Source: Zygnema circumcarinatum | Taxonomy: Eukaryota > Streptophyta > Zygnematophyceae > Zygnematales > Zygnemataceae | DNA length: 23,714 bases | NCBI GenBank assembly: GCA_037447605.1 | Contig: CM074816.1 | Coordinates: forward strand, 159,132 to 182,845 | Reading direction: 5' to 3' | In this document: positions 1 to 9,433 of the stretch, piece after piece | Numbering within the stretch: position 1 is the stretch's first letter | Layout: the number at the start of each line of letters is the position of its first letter | Notes under the pieces: model-generated | Database searches by the model: none | What the model was told of the DNA's origin: nothing | Seen by the model: the letters and a program-made list of their open reading frames with translations, nothing else | Made by a program: the position numbers and the translations under genes

Positions 1-135
1 GGGGAGAGGGGGGAGAGGGCGAGGGGAGGGTGGCAGAAGAGGGTCCGGGGGGGGGGGAAGGGGGAAGGGGGTGGAAAAGGGAGCAGGGGAGAGGGGAGCG
101 GGAGAAGTCGAGAGGGGGCGAGGGAGGAAAAGGGG
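1..135. repeat. G/A-rich purine tract at window start
   Basis: Almost every base is G or A, with GGGGA and GGAG runs and a ten-G run near 50-57. It ends where ordinary sequence resumes shortly before the first exon. It is probably intronic to, or upstream of, the gene that follows. Open frames across it are Gly/Arg/Glu low-complexity translations and are not genes. Confidence 0.8.
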
Positions 136-195
136 GAGATGGATATTCATGTTTGTGTTTGGTGATGTTTTTCGTTTGTTCGAGTTTATGTTCAG

Positions 196-741
196 ATGGG
201 GAGCATGGCCGAGTTGCAAGGAGTGGTCGAGCGGCTGCAGGCGGAGCCGGCCATTGAAAGCGTGACACTTGGCAGGAGAGTGCGCGGCTCCGCGCTGGCG
301 CCCGCCTTCCAGGTCGGTCAGCCAATCAGCGCGGGGCCTGCCGCCTGCTGTAGGTCGGTAGGTAGGTCGGTCGGCCGGTCTCGAGCAATGGCTGGCTGAC
401 ACGTGTCTCTCTCCCTTTTTGCTTCTCCTCTGTGGACAGATGTACCTCTCGGGACAGCTGGCGGGCGGCTACAGGCTCCTCGCCCGGGCGGGGCCGGAGG
501 TGCAGGAGGTGAGCGCCACGTGGCACGCGCTCATTGGTGTCTCTGATTCTCCCCCTTGTTTCATATACTTGTTTATTTCTTTATTTGCTTCTTTTTTTTT
601 TTTTTTTTTTTTTTCCGTTTCGAAGGGAAGACCGGCGTCCTTGACGGGGTACGGATGGGGGCGCAGGTCCTCGTGAAGACCGCGCTTGACCGCGGGGCCA
701 TGAGGGAGGTCATCCGCGGAGCCGTGGTGATCAATGAGTAG
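196..741 (+). CDS. 3' end of an unrecognised spliced gene (three exons)
   Basis: Three exons join in frame: 196-312, 440-508 and 631-741, ending in TAG. Each is flanked by GT and AG: acceptor TTCAG before 196, donor after 312, GGACAG before 440, GTGAGC after 508, and a long T run before 630. All introns are phase 0. The product is at least 98 residues. It begins [15 protein letters not shown], has a helical, Ala/Gly/Leu-rich middle ([15 protein letters not shown]) and ends [14 protein letters not shown]. The first ATG lies directly after a good acceptor, so 196 may be an internal exon of a longer gene or the first coding exon after a 5' UTR intron. I do not recognise the family. GC-rich codon use resembles the KAI2-like and SET genes at the other end. 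The acceptor before exon 3 could instead lie five bases upstream, but that shifts the frame into an early stop. Confidence 0.55.
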
Positions 742-1376
742 GAGGGAGAGAGGGAGGGAGAGAGGGAGGAGGAGGAGGGAGGGAGGGAGGGGTGGAGGGA
801 GGAGGGAGGGAGGGAGGGGAGGGAGGAGGGAGGAGGGAGGGAGGGAGGGAGGGAGGAGGAGGAGGAGGGAGGGAGGGAGGGAGGGAGGGAGGGAGGAGGG
901 AGGGAGGGAGGGAGGAGGAGGAGGAGGGAGGGAGGAGGAGGAGGGAGGGAGGAGGAGGGAGGGAGGGAGGAAGTGGGAGGAGGGAGGGAGGGAGGGAGGG
1001 AGGAGGAGGAGGAGGAGGAGGAGGGAGGAGGGAGGGAGGAGGGAGGGAGGAGGGAGGGAGGGAGGGAGGGAGGGAGGGAGGGAGGGAGGGAGGGAGGGAG
1101 GAGGGAGGGAGGGAGGGAGGGAGGGAGGGAGGGAGGGGTGAGGGAGGGGAGGGAGGGAGGGAGGGAGGGAGGGAGGGAGGGAGGGAGGGAGGGAGGGAGG
1201 GAGGGAGGGAGGGAGGGAGGGAGGGAGGGAGGGAGGGAGGGAGGGAGGGAGGGAGAGAGGCAGGAGGGAGGTAGGAGGGAGGTAGGAGAAGGAGAGAGAA
1301 GAGAGAGGGAGGGAGGAAGGTGGGGGAGGGGAGAAGGATAAGACGGGGTGGAGAGAGAGAGAGGGGGGGGGGAAGG
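742..1376. repeat. GGGA-type purine minisatellite, about 0.6 kb
   Basis: The tract starts immediately after the stop codon of the preceding gene. It is a long run of GGGA and GGA units with almost no pyrimidines. It is most regular at about 1145-1255, where GGGA repeats essentially perfectly, and mixes GGA and GGGA elsewhere. It degrades into GA and G runs by about 1376. Strand asymmetry is extreme (G/A on +, C/T on -), so triplex or G-quadruplex structures are possible. Gly/Arg/Glu open frames here are repeat translations. Confidence 0.95.
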
Positions 1377-2090
1377 GATGAGTTAAAATGGACTAGGCGT
1401 CGGTTTGCAGGATTCTTTGATTTTAGTTTTAGTTTTTAAATTTATTTGTACAGGTGGCATGACCACCAAGGCTCCTTTGTATTTGTACAAATGTTTTCCC
1501 AAAATTTTATGCAATTTCTTTGAGCTGAAAAATGAATGCAGTTTGGCATCTGACTTTATTTCCCACCCCATGATTTGGTGAATTCAAGATTCCTCTTGTT
1601 CCTTCCGACCATTTTGCAGAAAACCAGTTTGAAGTTTAGACTCACCGCTTGGTTTGAACGCTGCCAAAATCCCTCCTGAGTGGCTGTGCCTCTATTTTTG
1701 CGACGATGGTCAGAACTGCGAATACTATTTGGAATGCAAATTATGTTAAAAGCTGCCGACTCCCATGCTCGCTCCCTCTCCCTCTCCCTCTCCTTCTCCC
1801 TCTCCCTCTCCCGCTCCCTCTCCCGCCGTCTATTTCCCTTTCCCTCTCTGCCCCCACTCTCCCTCGTCCTCGCCATTCACCAAATGTTGTCCAGTCCGAA
1901 CCATAGCCTTAGCCCCACTCCGAATGAGATAGAACTTTGCAATTATTTTTGTTACACTAAAAAATTCCTGGTACAGCTTGCCATCCGCGGCGCTGTTGCC
2001 GATTGGTGGAAAACGTTCTTCATTGACACGCAATTTTTTTTTAACAAATTCCGACGTTGAAAAAAACCTTCCACCGGATTATTTTCGACC
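1377..2090. other. Gene-free stretch between purine repeat and LEA promoter
   Basis: No convincing exon is seen on either strand. The left part (1390-1760) is AT-rich, ordinary-looking DNA. At about 1768-1832 there is a short array of CCCTCT hexamers, pyrimidine on the + strand. From about 1990 CCAAT-type boxes (GATTGGTGG near 2000) appear and lead into the LEA promoter. The Ser/Leu- and Arg/Glu-rich open frames come from the hexamer array. Confidence 0.6.
1768..1832. repeat. CCCTCT hexamer microsatellite
   Basis: CCCTCT units, with a few TTCTCC and CCGCTC variants, repeat for about 60 bp. It is a simple sequence with no coding value and lies about 630 bp upstream of the LEA start codon. Confidence 0.85.
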
Positions 2091-2093
2091 CTG

Positions 2094-2344
2094 CACGTGT
2101 TCACACCTGATTGGCGGTCCACTATTTGGTAACGGCGATCCGAGTCAGTACGCCACGTGGCGAGTCCAGAACAAAAACTGGTCCCTTCTCCACGTCATCA
2201 TTTTCATCTGATTGGACGACAGTTTAAATTTCCACGTCATCAGTTTGACTTGCCCCGAAACGCTGCCACGTGTAGCGCCACGTGTTGCCTGCGCTCCCTG
2301 CTCGCCACTTGGCAAAAGTTTGGAGCCATTTCTGGACTATAAAT
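2094..2344 (+). promoter_or_regulatory. ABRE/G-box and CCAAT promoter of the LEA gene
   Basis: Four CACGTG cores lie at 2094-2099, 2154-2159, 2267-2272 and 2279-2284, and two CACGTCA elements at 2191-2197 and 2233-2239. The core at 2154 sits in a perfect 12-bp palindrome (2151-2162). CCAAT boxes in reverse orientation (ATTGG) occur near 2110 and 2211, with another upstream near 2001. A TATA box (TATAAAT, 2338-2344) lies about 118 bp before the ATG. ACGT-core ABREs in multiple copies are the known binding sites of ABF/AREB bZIP factors in ABA- and drought-responsive plant promoters, and LEA genes are classic targets. ABA control is inferred from motifs only. Confidence 0.85.
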
Positions 2345-2461
2345 GGAGAGCCCACTCTATTGCAGGAAAGTGCGCAAGGTGTTCTTTGCTTTCAGATTCC
2401 TTTTGCTTTCAGAAATTTCATCGCCCTCGCCAGTTTTTTTCTTCTAAAAGTTCGACACAAG

Positions 2462-3425
2462 ATGGCGGGACAAGGACAAGAGGTGAGTCTTGAAGGGCTT
2501 TTAGTTCATCAGTTGAGTTTTCATTTTTTAGTTTTTAGTTTGAAGCGAATGAGGAAAGCGGCAGCTCCTCCGCTTAGAATATACTTGCTTAGAAGTTTGG
2601 CTGGATGCGAACCGTTCTCTGGTTCAGCTCGGTCAGAAGTAATACTTTCTGCTTCAGTTGGAGCTGTTTTTAGCCCGCAGATATTGTGGTTTGGACACAT
2701 TGTTGATTGCAATAATGAAGCTTGGAAATTGTGATGCGTCGATTCTTGCCTTGTGGAGGATACGTCTATGAAGGACGATATCACTGATAAATTTGAAATT
2801 GGTGTTGCTTGCAGTCGATGGTGGACAAGGTCAAGGGATATGCGCAAGGAGGTAAGTCAAGCTGTTTGTGTTGTTTGGTGTACCTTTGCGGCAGATATTC
2901 ATAGAGACTTTTATTAATTGGTTCGAATGAAAATGCAACATTGGACATGGAAGTATAATGAACGGTTCAGGTTTGCATGCTTGTAGTTGTTGCTACTTGA
3001 AGCTAAGCTTGCATTAGCGCCTTCTGACTAAGAACTAATCATACTGCAGTGGCTCGGTAACGATTAGTTTCCGTTTACCTGAACACATTAATCCACTATC
3101 TGCCTGACAGTGCGACAAATCAGAAAAAAAATTGCCATTTCTCTGCCGTCAGTCTAATACAACAGCGCTGGCGATCTGTCTGCATCCCCTGATGTTATCT
3201 TATGGTCTTGTTGCAGCCAAGGAGAACATCATGGGAGCCGGGCAGCAGACCAGTGACAAGGCCCACGAGGCTGCCGGAAGGACTCAGGAGAGCGCCTCTC
3301 AGGCTGCGGGGCAGACCCAAGACGCAGCGAACCAAGCCGCTGGGAAGACGCAGGACGCTGCGCACAACACTGCCAAGAGCGCACAAGACACTACCAAGGA
3401 CGCCAAGGACAGGATCTTCACATGA
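2462..3425 (+). CDS. Small LEA protein (LEA_4 / group 3 type), 88 aa
   Basis: Exons 2462-2482, 2815-2851 and 3217-3425 join in frame (phases 0 and 1; donors GTGAGT and GTAAGT; acceptors TTGCAG). The 88-residue product starts MAGQGQE, continues SMVDKVKGYAQGAKENIMG, and then carries 11-residue-type repeats such as AAGQTQDAANQAAGKTQDAA, rich in Ala, Lys, Gln, Asp and Thr with no Cys or Trp. That composition and periodicity are typical of LEA_4 (group 3) proteins, which are disordered when hydrated, become amphipathic helices on drying, and protect membranes and enzymes. No signal peptide or transit peptide is seen, so it is probably cytosolic or nuclear. The ATG is the first one downstream of a TATA box and ABRE cluster. 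A 3' UTR intron appears to follow the stop. Confidence 0.92.
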
Positions 3426-4711
3426 GCAACCTGAGGTAAGAAGGATTTTTTTACGTTGCTTACATGGATGGAGATGCTCGCATCTGTCGCCTTTGGATAT
3501 GCTTGCTTTCTTTTTCCTGTTTGCAATATGGAATTGTGCAGGCTTTCTAGTTCATGGTATGTAAAATGTACACAGCATTTTTTATTGCTTTGCCGCTTGA
3601 CAGTTGCTGAATGTATTGCAGGTTGCAGGCCTCCGATTCGTTGGACGTGGAGCGTCTTCAGAGCTCCTTTACATAAGGGGCGTGTTGAGTTGTAGACTAT
3701 GCGTAGCAGCAGAACTTTGAAACTGTAAATTTTGTTACGCAATTTTGTGAGTGTAGATGTGTACCTACGGTTTCTTTTCAGCTGTGATGTACAGTGTCAC
3801 ATTGTGTTGTTTTTATACAACCAGAAAACTTCATTCTCAAGCCTCTTCTTCCTTTGGTGCATATGCTTGCTTTGGAAATTTCGGGTTTCAAATCTTTGGA
3901 TTGGGCATTCAGTATTGATGTCAGATTTGACGTGGGTCATGAGATTTCAGAAAGAAATGTCAAACACATACAGCGAAGAAACGGATTTGCCAAGAATATT
4001 ACAGAATCGTCTTATTTTGCCGATAAAGAGTTTTGCTTCACTGCTCTCTAATAGTTTTTTTTCGCTCTGAGGAGGTCGGGGGCTCTGAATAAAGCTGTTT
4101 TTGCTTGCTATACGTACTAAGAACTGTTGGCGAGGCACTGTTTCGTTTTTTCTTTCCTTAGTAGCATTCTTAGCTTGATGAGAGGTTGAGAAGATAGGAA
4201 GATAGAAGATGAGAAGTGTATAGCAGTCTCCATTAGACTTAATGTGCACAAACCGGTATACATGCTTGCACGAATGAACACATCACCTAACAATGTCAAA
4301 CCAAAACAAAAAAGAAACGAAAAATCAAAATGTCCCCTGCAATACCTCGTCCTACATGACTAACCGCCCTTCTTGTCTTTCTCAAAAAACCATGACCAAA
4401 ACTTTGCTGCGAATCTTTCATGCTCAAACCTTGCCTTGCCTTCCGCGTGTCGTGACCCCCAACCCCATGACAGGCACACGGCACGTCATGTCTTATGTCT
4501 GTTCTAAGTCATGCTTCGCATACTTGCCACGATGTCCACATGTATCTATCTCTCAAAGCATGGAAATCAATTGGGAGAAACCATGGCATCATGCAAGGAA
4601 GCATGGGAGCCCATCTCCATGGTCCATGGCGCCTACGCAAATCGGTGCCGTTCATGTGAACATCGATGTTCCCATCAGATGAGTCCGCGCCTTGGGACTC
4701 TCCGACGGCTC
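3426..4711. other. LEA 3' UTR region and convergent spacer
   Basis: Just 10 nt after the LEA stop codon a strong donor (GTAAG at 3436) pairs with an acceptor (TTGCAG ending 3621). This suggests a 186-bp intron in the 3' UTR. An AATAAA is present at 4088-4093. The rest, up to the stop codon of the minus-strand gene at 4712, holds no coding signal I can support. Open frames here are short, lack splice partners and have no recognisable composition. The right half presumably carries the 3' UTR of the convergent minus-strand gene. Confidence 0.55.
4088..4093 (+). terminator. Possible polyadenylation signal for the LEA transcript
   Basis: A perfect AATAAA, followed by a T-rich segment, is the only canonical signal I found on the + strand after the LEA stop codon. 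It would give a spliced 3' UTR of about 0.5 kb, which is long for a small LEA gene, so an earlier non-canonical site is also possible. Confidence 0.35.
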
Positions 4712-7700
4712 CTACACAGCCTCGACGTGCTCGTTCAGCGAAGCATCCTCCACCATGAGTTCGTCCGGCACTGACGCAGTCGGAGCAGCAGCACAGAGGA
4801 GTTCGTCTACATTTTCCTTCCCTATTGCATCGTTTTGGGCTTTTTCAGCTTCTTCAGAGGACTTCTCTCCGAGACAGACGGCCTGTCCGGCGCCCATCTC
4901 CAATTCGTGTGCCATTGGCAGACCTGCATGATCAGGGTTAGCATAGGAGTTAGCAAGCAGGGCCGATAAGAAGGATGGAACAGTGAAAAAAGGAATAGAG
5001 CCAGTTCTCCTACCGAAGAGATAGTGGCTGCGGTTTCTGCTAAAAATCCAGACTAAGCATGAGGCTGTCTTAACGATTGGGGCTCAAAAAATCGCTCTCT
5101 CATTTGAAGAAAGAATGGAGTTACTCTGCCATTTTGCAGAACCCCCCCATTGACTTTGGCCAGGTGAGCGAGCCACGTCTCCTCCCTTTACCGCGGCACT
5201 CTCCGCTTCCTCTTCCAACTCCTTGGCAGTCCTTTTCTCTGCTCCTTCAGCTGCTGCCATCATTGCAGATGCTGCAGAAGCAGCCGCCTCTCCAAGAGAT
5301 AGCTGCAAATCTCGCAGCAAGAAAAGGCATCATCGAGGCCCCACAATAAAAAGGTAACAATAATAAAAGTTTGTTACAGACTATCTGCATCCATCTTATT
5401 TGAATGCATCTTTCTAACACTCCCAGCCTTGGCAATAGGATAGAGGACACTGACAATATTGCATATTCTTATCCATAATGTCTCCGGCATTTTCTGCACT
5501 ACGCAAACTTATTCCTGTCAGATAGCTCCAACCATAGGGTTCCCTTTTGAGATTGAAATTTAAGAAAGTCTGACATACATACTGAACGTTGCTGGAATGT
5601 CGATTTTCCCGACATTTCCCAGGGTTTTTTTTCCGATTTTTTTGGTCAGACTTGTAAATGAGGAAAGCACTCATAGCGATCAGAACGCCTCCCGTTACAA
5701 TCAATACGAACGGCCCCTTAGACCTTCCCTTCCCATCCTTCTTCTTAGAAGAGGAAATATTCTGCAAGGAGGTGCACAACATTAGATTCTAGATTTGAGA
5801 TTTACTATTTGATTCTAGAAATCTTAGGCAGCTGCGAGAAGCTATTTTCACAAATCCTGCTTCACAGTATGAGATTTGGATGAATATGGACAGACCTTCA
5901 TATCTTCGGCTACATGCAGCTCCGCCTCATGGACTCCTCCCAATGAGGTGTAATCTGCGATTTTGAAATCCTGCCAAAGGGAATGCTCGAGAAGAAAAAG
6001 TGAGTATCACTTTCAAGTCATGGCAGATTTAGCAAAAAGCAAGAAAAAGACTACTTCTTCAGAAACACCCACCCATTCAGTAAAGTTTTGACATTGCAGA
6101 TAGACTAACAAACAAACAAACACAAAGACGGGGTGCCTTGAAAGTTGGAACTTTCCAAAAAAAAGGGTTTATATTCAGACTTTTATAAAAGTATGAGATC
6201 ATGGGATTTTCTGCAAAATTATTTTGCTCTGACGCATGCAAGTACGATCACTGAAGCAATCCGAAAATACTCATACAGACTTCCTGATATTTTCCTCATA
6301 ATTCGGCAGCCATACGTACATTTGGCAAATTGTGTGTTCTTTCGGTCTGGCCTCCTGCTGGAATTGGTGCAGGCCTCATTTCTTCCTGCACTCCACCAAA
6401 AACATCACATGAAAGCTCAAGGATAAATCTTTTGTCACAATTTCCCTAAGGGATGCCCTGAGTAGCTTTATTTGCTTCATGTTTTTGCTTGTTCAATAGA
6501 CGATAAATTTTTCTTGCATTTTTGTAAAAGCCTTTAGACTTTATCAGCAACATTCTGTATTCTGTTACTTCAAACTGACCTGTACAATAGCTGCAGTTCC
6601 AACATCAACCGTACTTTGAGAACTGTTCAAAACCCCTTCTGATTGATGCTGCTTTGTTGGAGCTTCACCCTTAATTTGACTGCCCTTTTCGATCTCAATT
6701 TCGTCCCTAGAAGCTTCCCGGGAATACCCTGTGGCGCCTTCAACGTCCTTCGGTAAGTCTGTAATTTGCTGTCCACCGCAGCCTGTAATTTCATGCTCTT
6801 CACTGAGACCTAAAAAATCATCCTTTGCTTCTTCCTCATCCTGCACTAAGGTTTTCTGCTCCTCCTCAATATCTTGATGCTTTGAATTGATAGACTTCTG
6901 ATATTCACTAAGAAGCAACTGATCTTCACCCTCTTGCTCATTCAATTCTGGAAGTCGGGATGAAGAATTGGATTTGGGAGTGGAAACATCTTCTGGATAC
7001 GGCTTGGGGGCGATTTCGGTAGGCAAGCTTCTCTTTTTAGAAGAACTACCTCCCCACAGCCTAGACACTCGGAACATTGGACCACTCACTCCTTTCATTT
7101 TTCCTTTCACATTCAAAGTGGTGTTTGAACCATTGTCACTACCAGGCTTCTCAACGGAGATGAAGTCTTCGTCTTCTAGGATACGCGTCATCTTCAGCTC
7201 CGAAAAACTTTGTTCCGAAGATGTTTTCCCGGCGTCAAAGGCTGGATGAGTCGGGGAGTCCTTCTTTTCTATTATTCCTTCAAATTGGACCTCCTTTCCA
7301 GTAACACTCTCTGATTCAGAATACGATAGCATGGAGAATTCTGATATTTCCGGAATAGACGAGGTAGATTTAGAATTTGATTTGATCGGTTGCTCCACCT
7401 GCAACTGCGCTGATGAGGGTTCCACAGGCCTCGTGCCTCCAGGGAGCTGAACAGTATTCGCCGCTTGACCTTCAGTTGATATTGAAACGCCTCTGCTTAG
7501 ACGCTGTTGAATGAACGAATCTTGAAACATGCTCGTGTCATCGTCGCCAGAAGCAATAGCTTCAGAACTCTGAACGTGAATTCGAGCTATAGCTCGAGAT
7601 GTGAAAAGTGGTAAATCATCTGTCATGCGATTCGATTCGAGAACAGAAATGTCGAGAGGTGTATTCTCAGCAGGTTTCCGTAAGGGTATGACAGTAAGTG

Positions 7701-8789
7701 AAGTTGCGCAGCTGGCTGGAGCGAGCGATGAAGCGGACGGATAATTTGAAGTTGTTTTTTCGTAAAGCTCTGGAGGATATATTGTATCGTCGGTTTCAAG
7801 AGATCCGATTAATGGTGGATCTGCTGAACACTGGCTCCTGCAAAACCACAAATAGTTCATCGTTTGACAATCACGAAACGAATTTGAAGTTGGCGATCGT
7901 CCACATCACTGTCACTTTGTCACTTTCAAAAAAAAAAAAAAGGTTGATATCCACGCAGAGTCTGATTTCCTTTCTCCTCGTCAACGGGGCCCTAATTCGA
8001 CAATCAACAGGATTGACAACACCATTTGCAGCCAGTTTCCGTTAGCATGCAGGAAACTATCCGTGACTGACTTCAAAGTCAGCATTTTAATCCAGACAGA
8101 GGCTACCTTCGCCAAACAGTGACTCCAATTGCTTGGTAGACATGTTCACCGTTATCAGCAGAAATTTCCTCGTTAAGTTCATGCTCCATCTCATCGATTT
8201 TCTGCGGCAAAAACTCAACAGCTTGGCACCTGTCGAGAAGAAAATGCATATTGATATGGTCTGAATACTGAAATAAACCTGAGACGCTCCAGTTACCAGT
8301 CACTGTACCTATTGGATTCCAGTGCAACAATTGGATTCCAGTGCAACACTGCAAACGAGCTTTCAGGTGAACGTTTGTCAAAGCAATATCTCCTAGCTAG
8401 TGGGAAATTTTTTCCTCTTTCGTTCGATACAAAACACTACTGCTTTCTGAATCAACATTTACAAAAATCGACGCCTTGCAACTTCTTAGTTTCAAACATG
8501 CAAAACAGTAATCCCATAAACGGCCTAAACTGGATTTTAACCACCTCTAGGTGTCTCCTGTCGCAGATAGCGCCCACTGTCAACAGATGCACGCTTGGAT
8601 GCGTATCCAAAAGGCAAATTCCCTACAGAAGCGAAAAAAGTGCTTTTTGTGTGCGTTTTCTGAGCTCGTGACAACGACGGCGCTTCCGATTCAGCGATTC
8701 ACCAACCGCCTCATTCCCACGATATGAAAGCACCACTTACTGTAGAGCTTCCTCAAACTATGAACATGGAAAACCATCGCCTTATCCAT
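4712..8789 (-). CDS. Unrecognised acidic single-pass membrane protein, about 705 aa
   Basis: Read on the minus strand: exons 8741-8789, 8545-8622, 8107-8260, 6580-7837, 5896-5970, 5579-5761, 5192-5302 and a terminal exon up to 4923. The first seven join without a phase conflict (1908 nt, 636 codons). The N-terminus is MDKAMVFHVHSLRKLY. The third exon has a charged, coiled-coil-like stretch (QKIDEMEHELNEEISADNG). The large fourth exon is Ser/Glu-rich and probably disordered, with a basic patch near FRVSRLWGGSSSKKRS. Exon 6 encodes one membrane helix (about residues 555-574, VLIVTGGVLIAMSAFLIY) flanked by Lys/Arg. Exon 7 is Ala/Glu-rich helix. The terminal exon is acidic and ends SLNEHVEAV-stop. 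The join from exon 7 to the terminal exon is unresolved: the best acceptor (before 4923) needs phase 1 but exon 7 ends in phase 0. The intron 5971-6579 holds nothing I can support. I do not recognise the family and give no function. Confidence 0.78.
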
Positions 8790-9433
8790 AAGCTGAAAAA
8801 ACCGCCTATTTCGCAAAAATATTCACAAAAAGGAATCCGCAGTCCCTGAGCCAACTTCTCCCATTGAAAGTATGGCACGTGTAAAATCCTTTCCAAGTGG
8901 CGGGCCAGCGTCGTCTGAGGTTGATTCTGACAATCTCATGCCATATATATTGGCGTGGCAGCTTGAAGCTGCCCCCCTTGCTTGCCTGCAAGCGGTCCCC
9001 CCTCAAGCCATGCCGGACCTTGGCTGGCCTGGAAGGCGGCTACTTGCAGGGCCATTCAGAAGTCCAAGACCAATCAAAGATGGCCACGTCAGAAAATGTG
9101 TCCTACGTGGCGCTCTCTGATTGGTGGTCCTCTGAAGGAAGAGGAATCATGTACCGTACTACCCGTACTCATGGAATCTCTCCGTACACGGAGAGATTCC
9201 ATGAGTACGGCAGTTCAGTAGGGCGAGATCAACGCAGTCATATGTTGAACGACACTGCGAACGGCATCATGGAGTCTTGAAGCTTCGGAGACTCCAACGG
9301 CTCGAACGATCAGGAAAATTTGAACTCCGCTCCGGACGTGGAGCCAGTTATCCTCCAATAGAGGACCGCCACGTGTATGACTTTGTACACGTGGCGATCA
9401 GTCATTGGCTGATGCTCAGCTCATTGTTTGGCA
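8790..9433. promoter_or_regulatory. Divergent promoter region with G-boxes, CCAAT boxes and palindromes
   Basis: This 644-bp region separates the starts of two divergent genes. It contains CACGTG at 8876-8881, CACGTC at 9085-9090, ACGTGG at 9105-9110, and two CACGTG cores inside a perfect 11-bp inverted repeat (9367-9377 and 9386-9396, 8-bp spacer). CCAAT boxes occur near 9069, 9120 and 9402. TATATA at 8944-8949 is a possible TATA box for the rightward gene. CTGATTGGTGGTCC (9117-9130) matches 13 of 14 bases of an element in the LEA promoter. Known family knowledge: ABF-type bZIPs bind ACGT cores and NF-Y binds CCAAT. Shared control of both genes is inference. Confidence 0.6.
9163..9210. repeat. 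Perfect 23-bp inverted repeat with 2-bp spacer
   Basis: Arms 9163-9185 and 9188-9210 are exact reverse complements, separated by AC at 9186-9187. The left arm begins CCGTACTCATGG and the right arm ends CCATGAGTACGG. If transcribed it would form a hairpin with almost no loop; as DNA it could extrude a cruciform. It lies in the divergent promoter, between the possible TATA box and the rightward gene's first ATG. It lacks a loop long enough for a miRNA precursor. Confidence 0.95.

Noticed and set aside
734-1341. Long Gly/Arg/Glu open frames on the + strand
   Set aside because: They are translations of the GGGA/GGA repeat in all three frames, with no start context or splice sites.
6145-6426. 93-codon + strand open frame
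   Set aside because: It lies antisense within a 609-bp intron of the membrane-protein gene, with no family resemblance, promoter or splice partner.
8312-8671. 119-codon + strand open frame
   Set aside because: It overlaps exons and introns of the opposite-strand gene whose phases are consistent; it is a shadow.
9163-9210. miRNA precursor
   Set aside because: The arms are separated by only two bases, so no processable loop exists, and perfect pairing of 23 bp is shorter than plant precursors.
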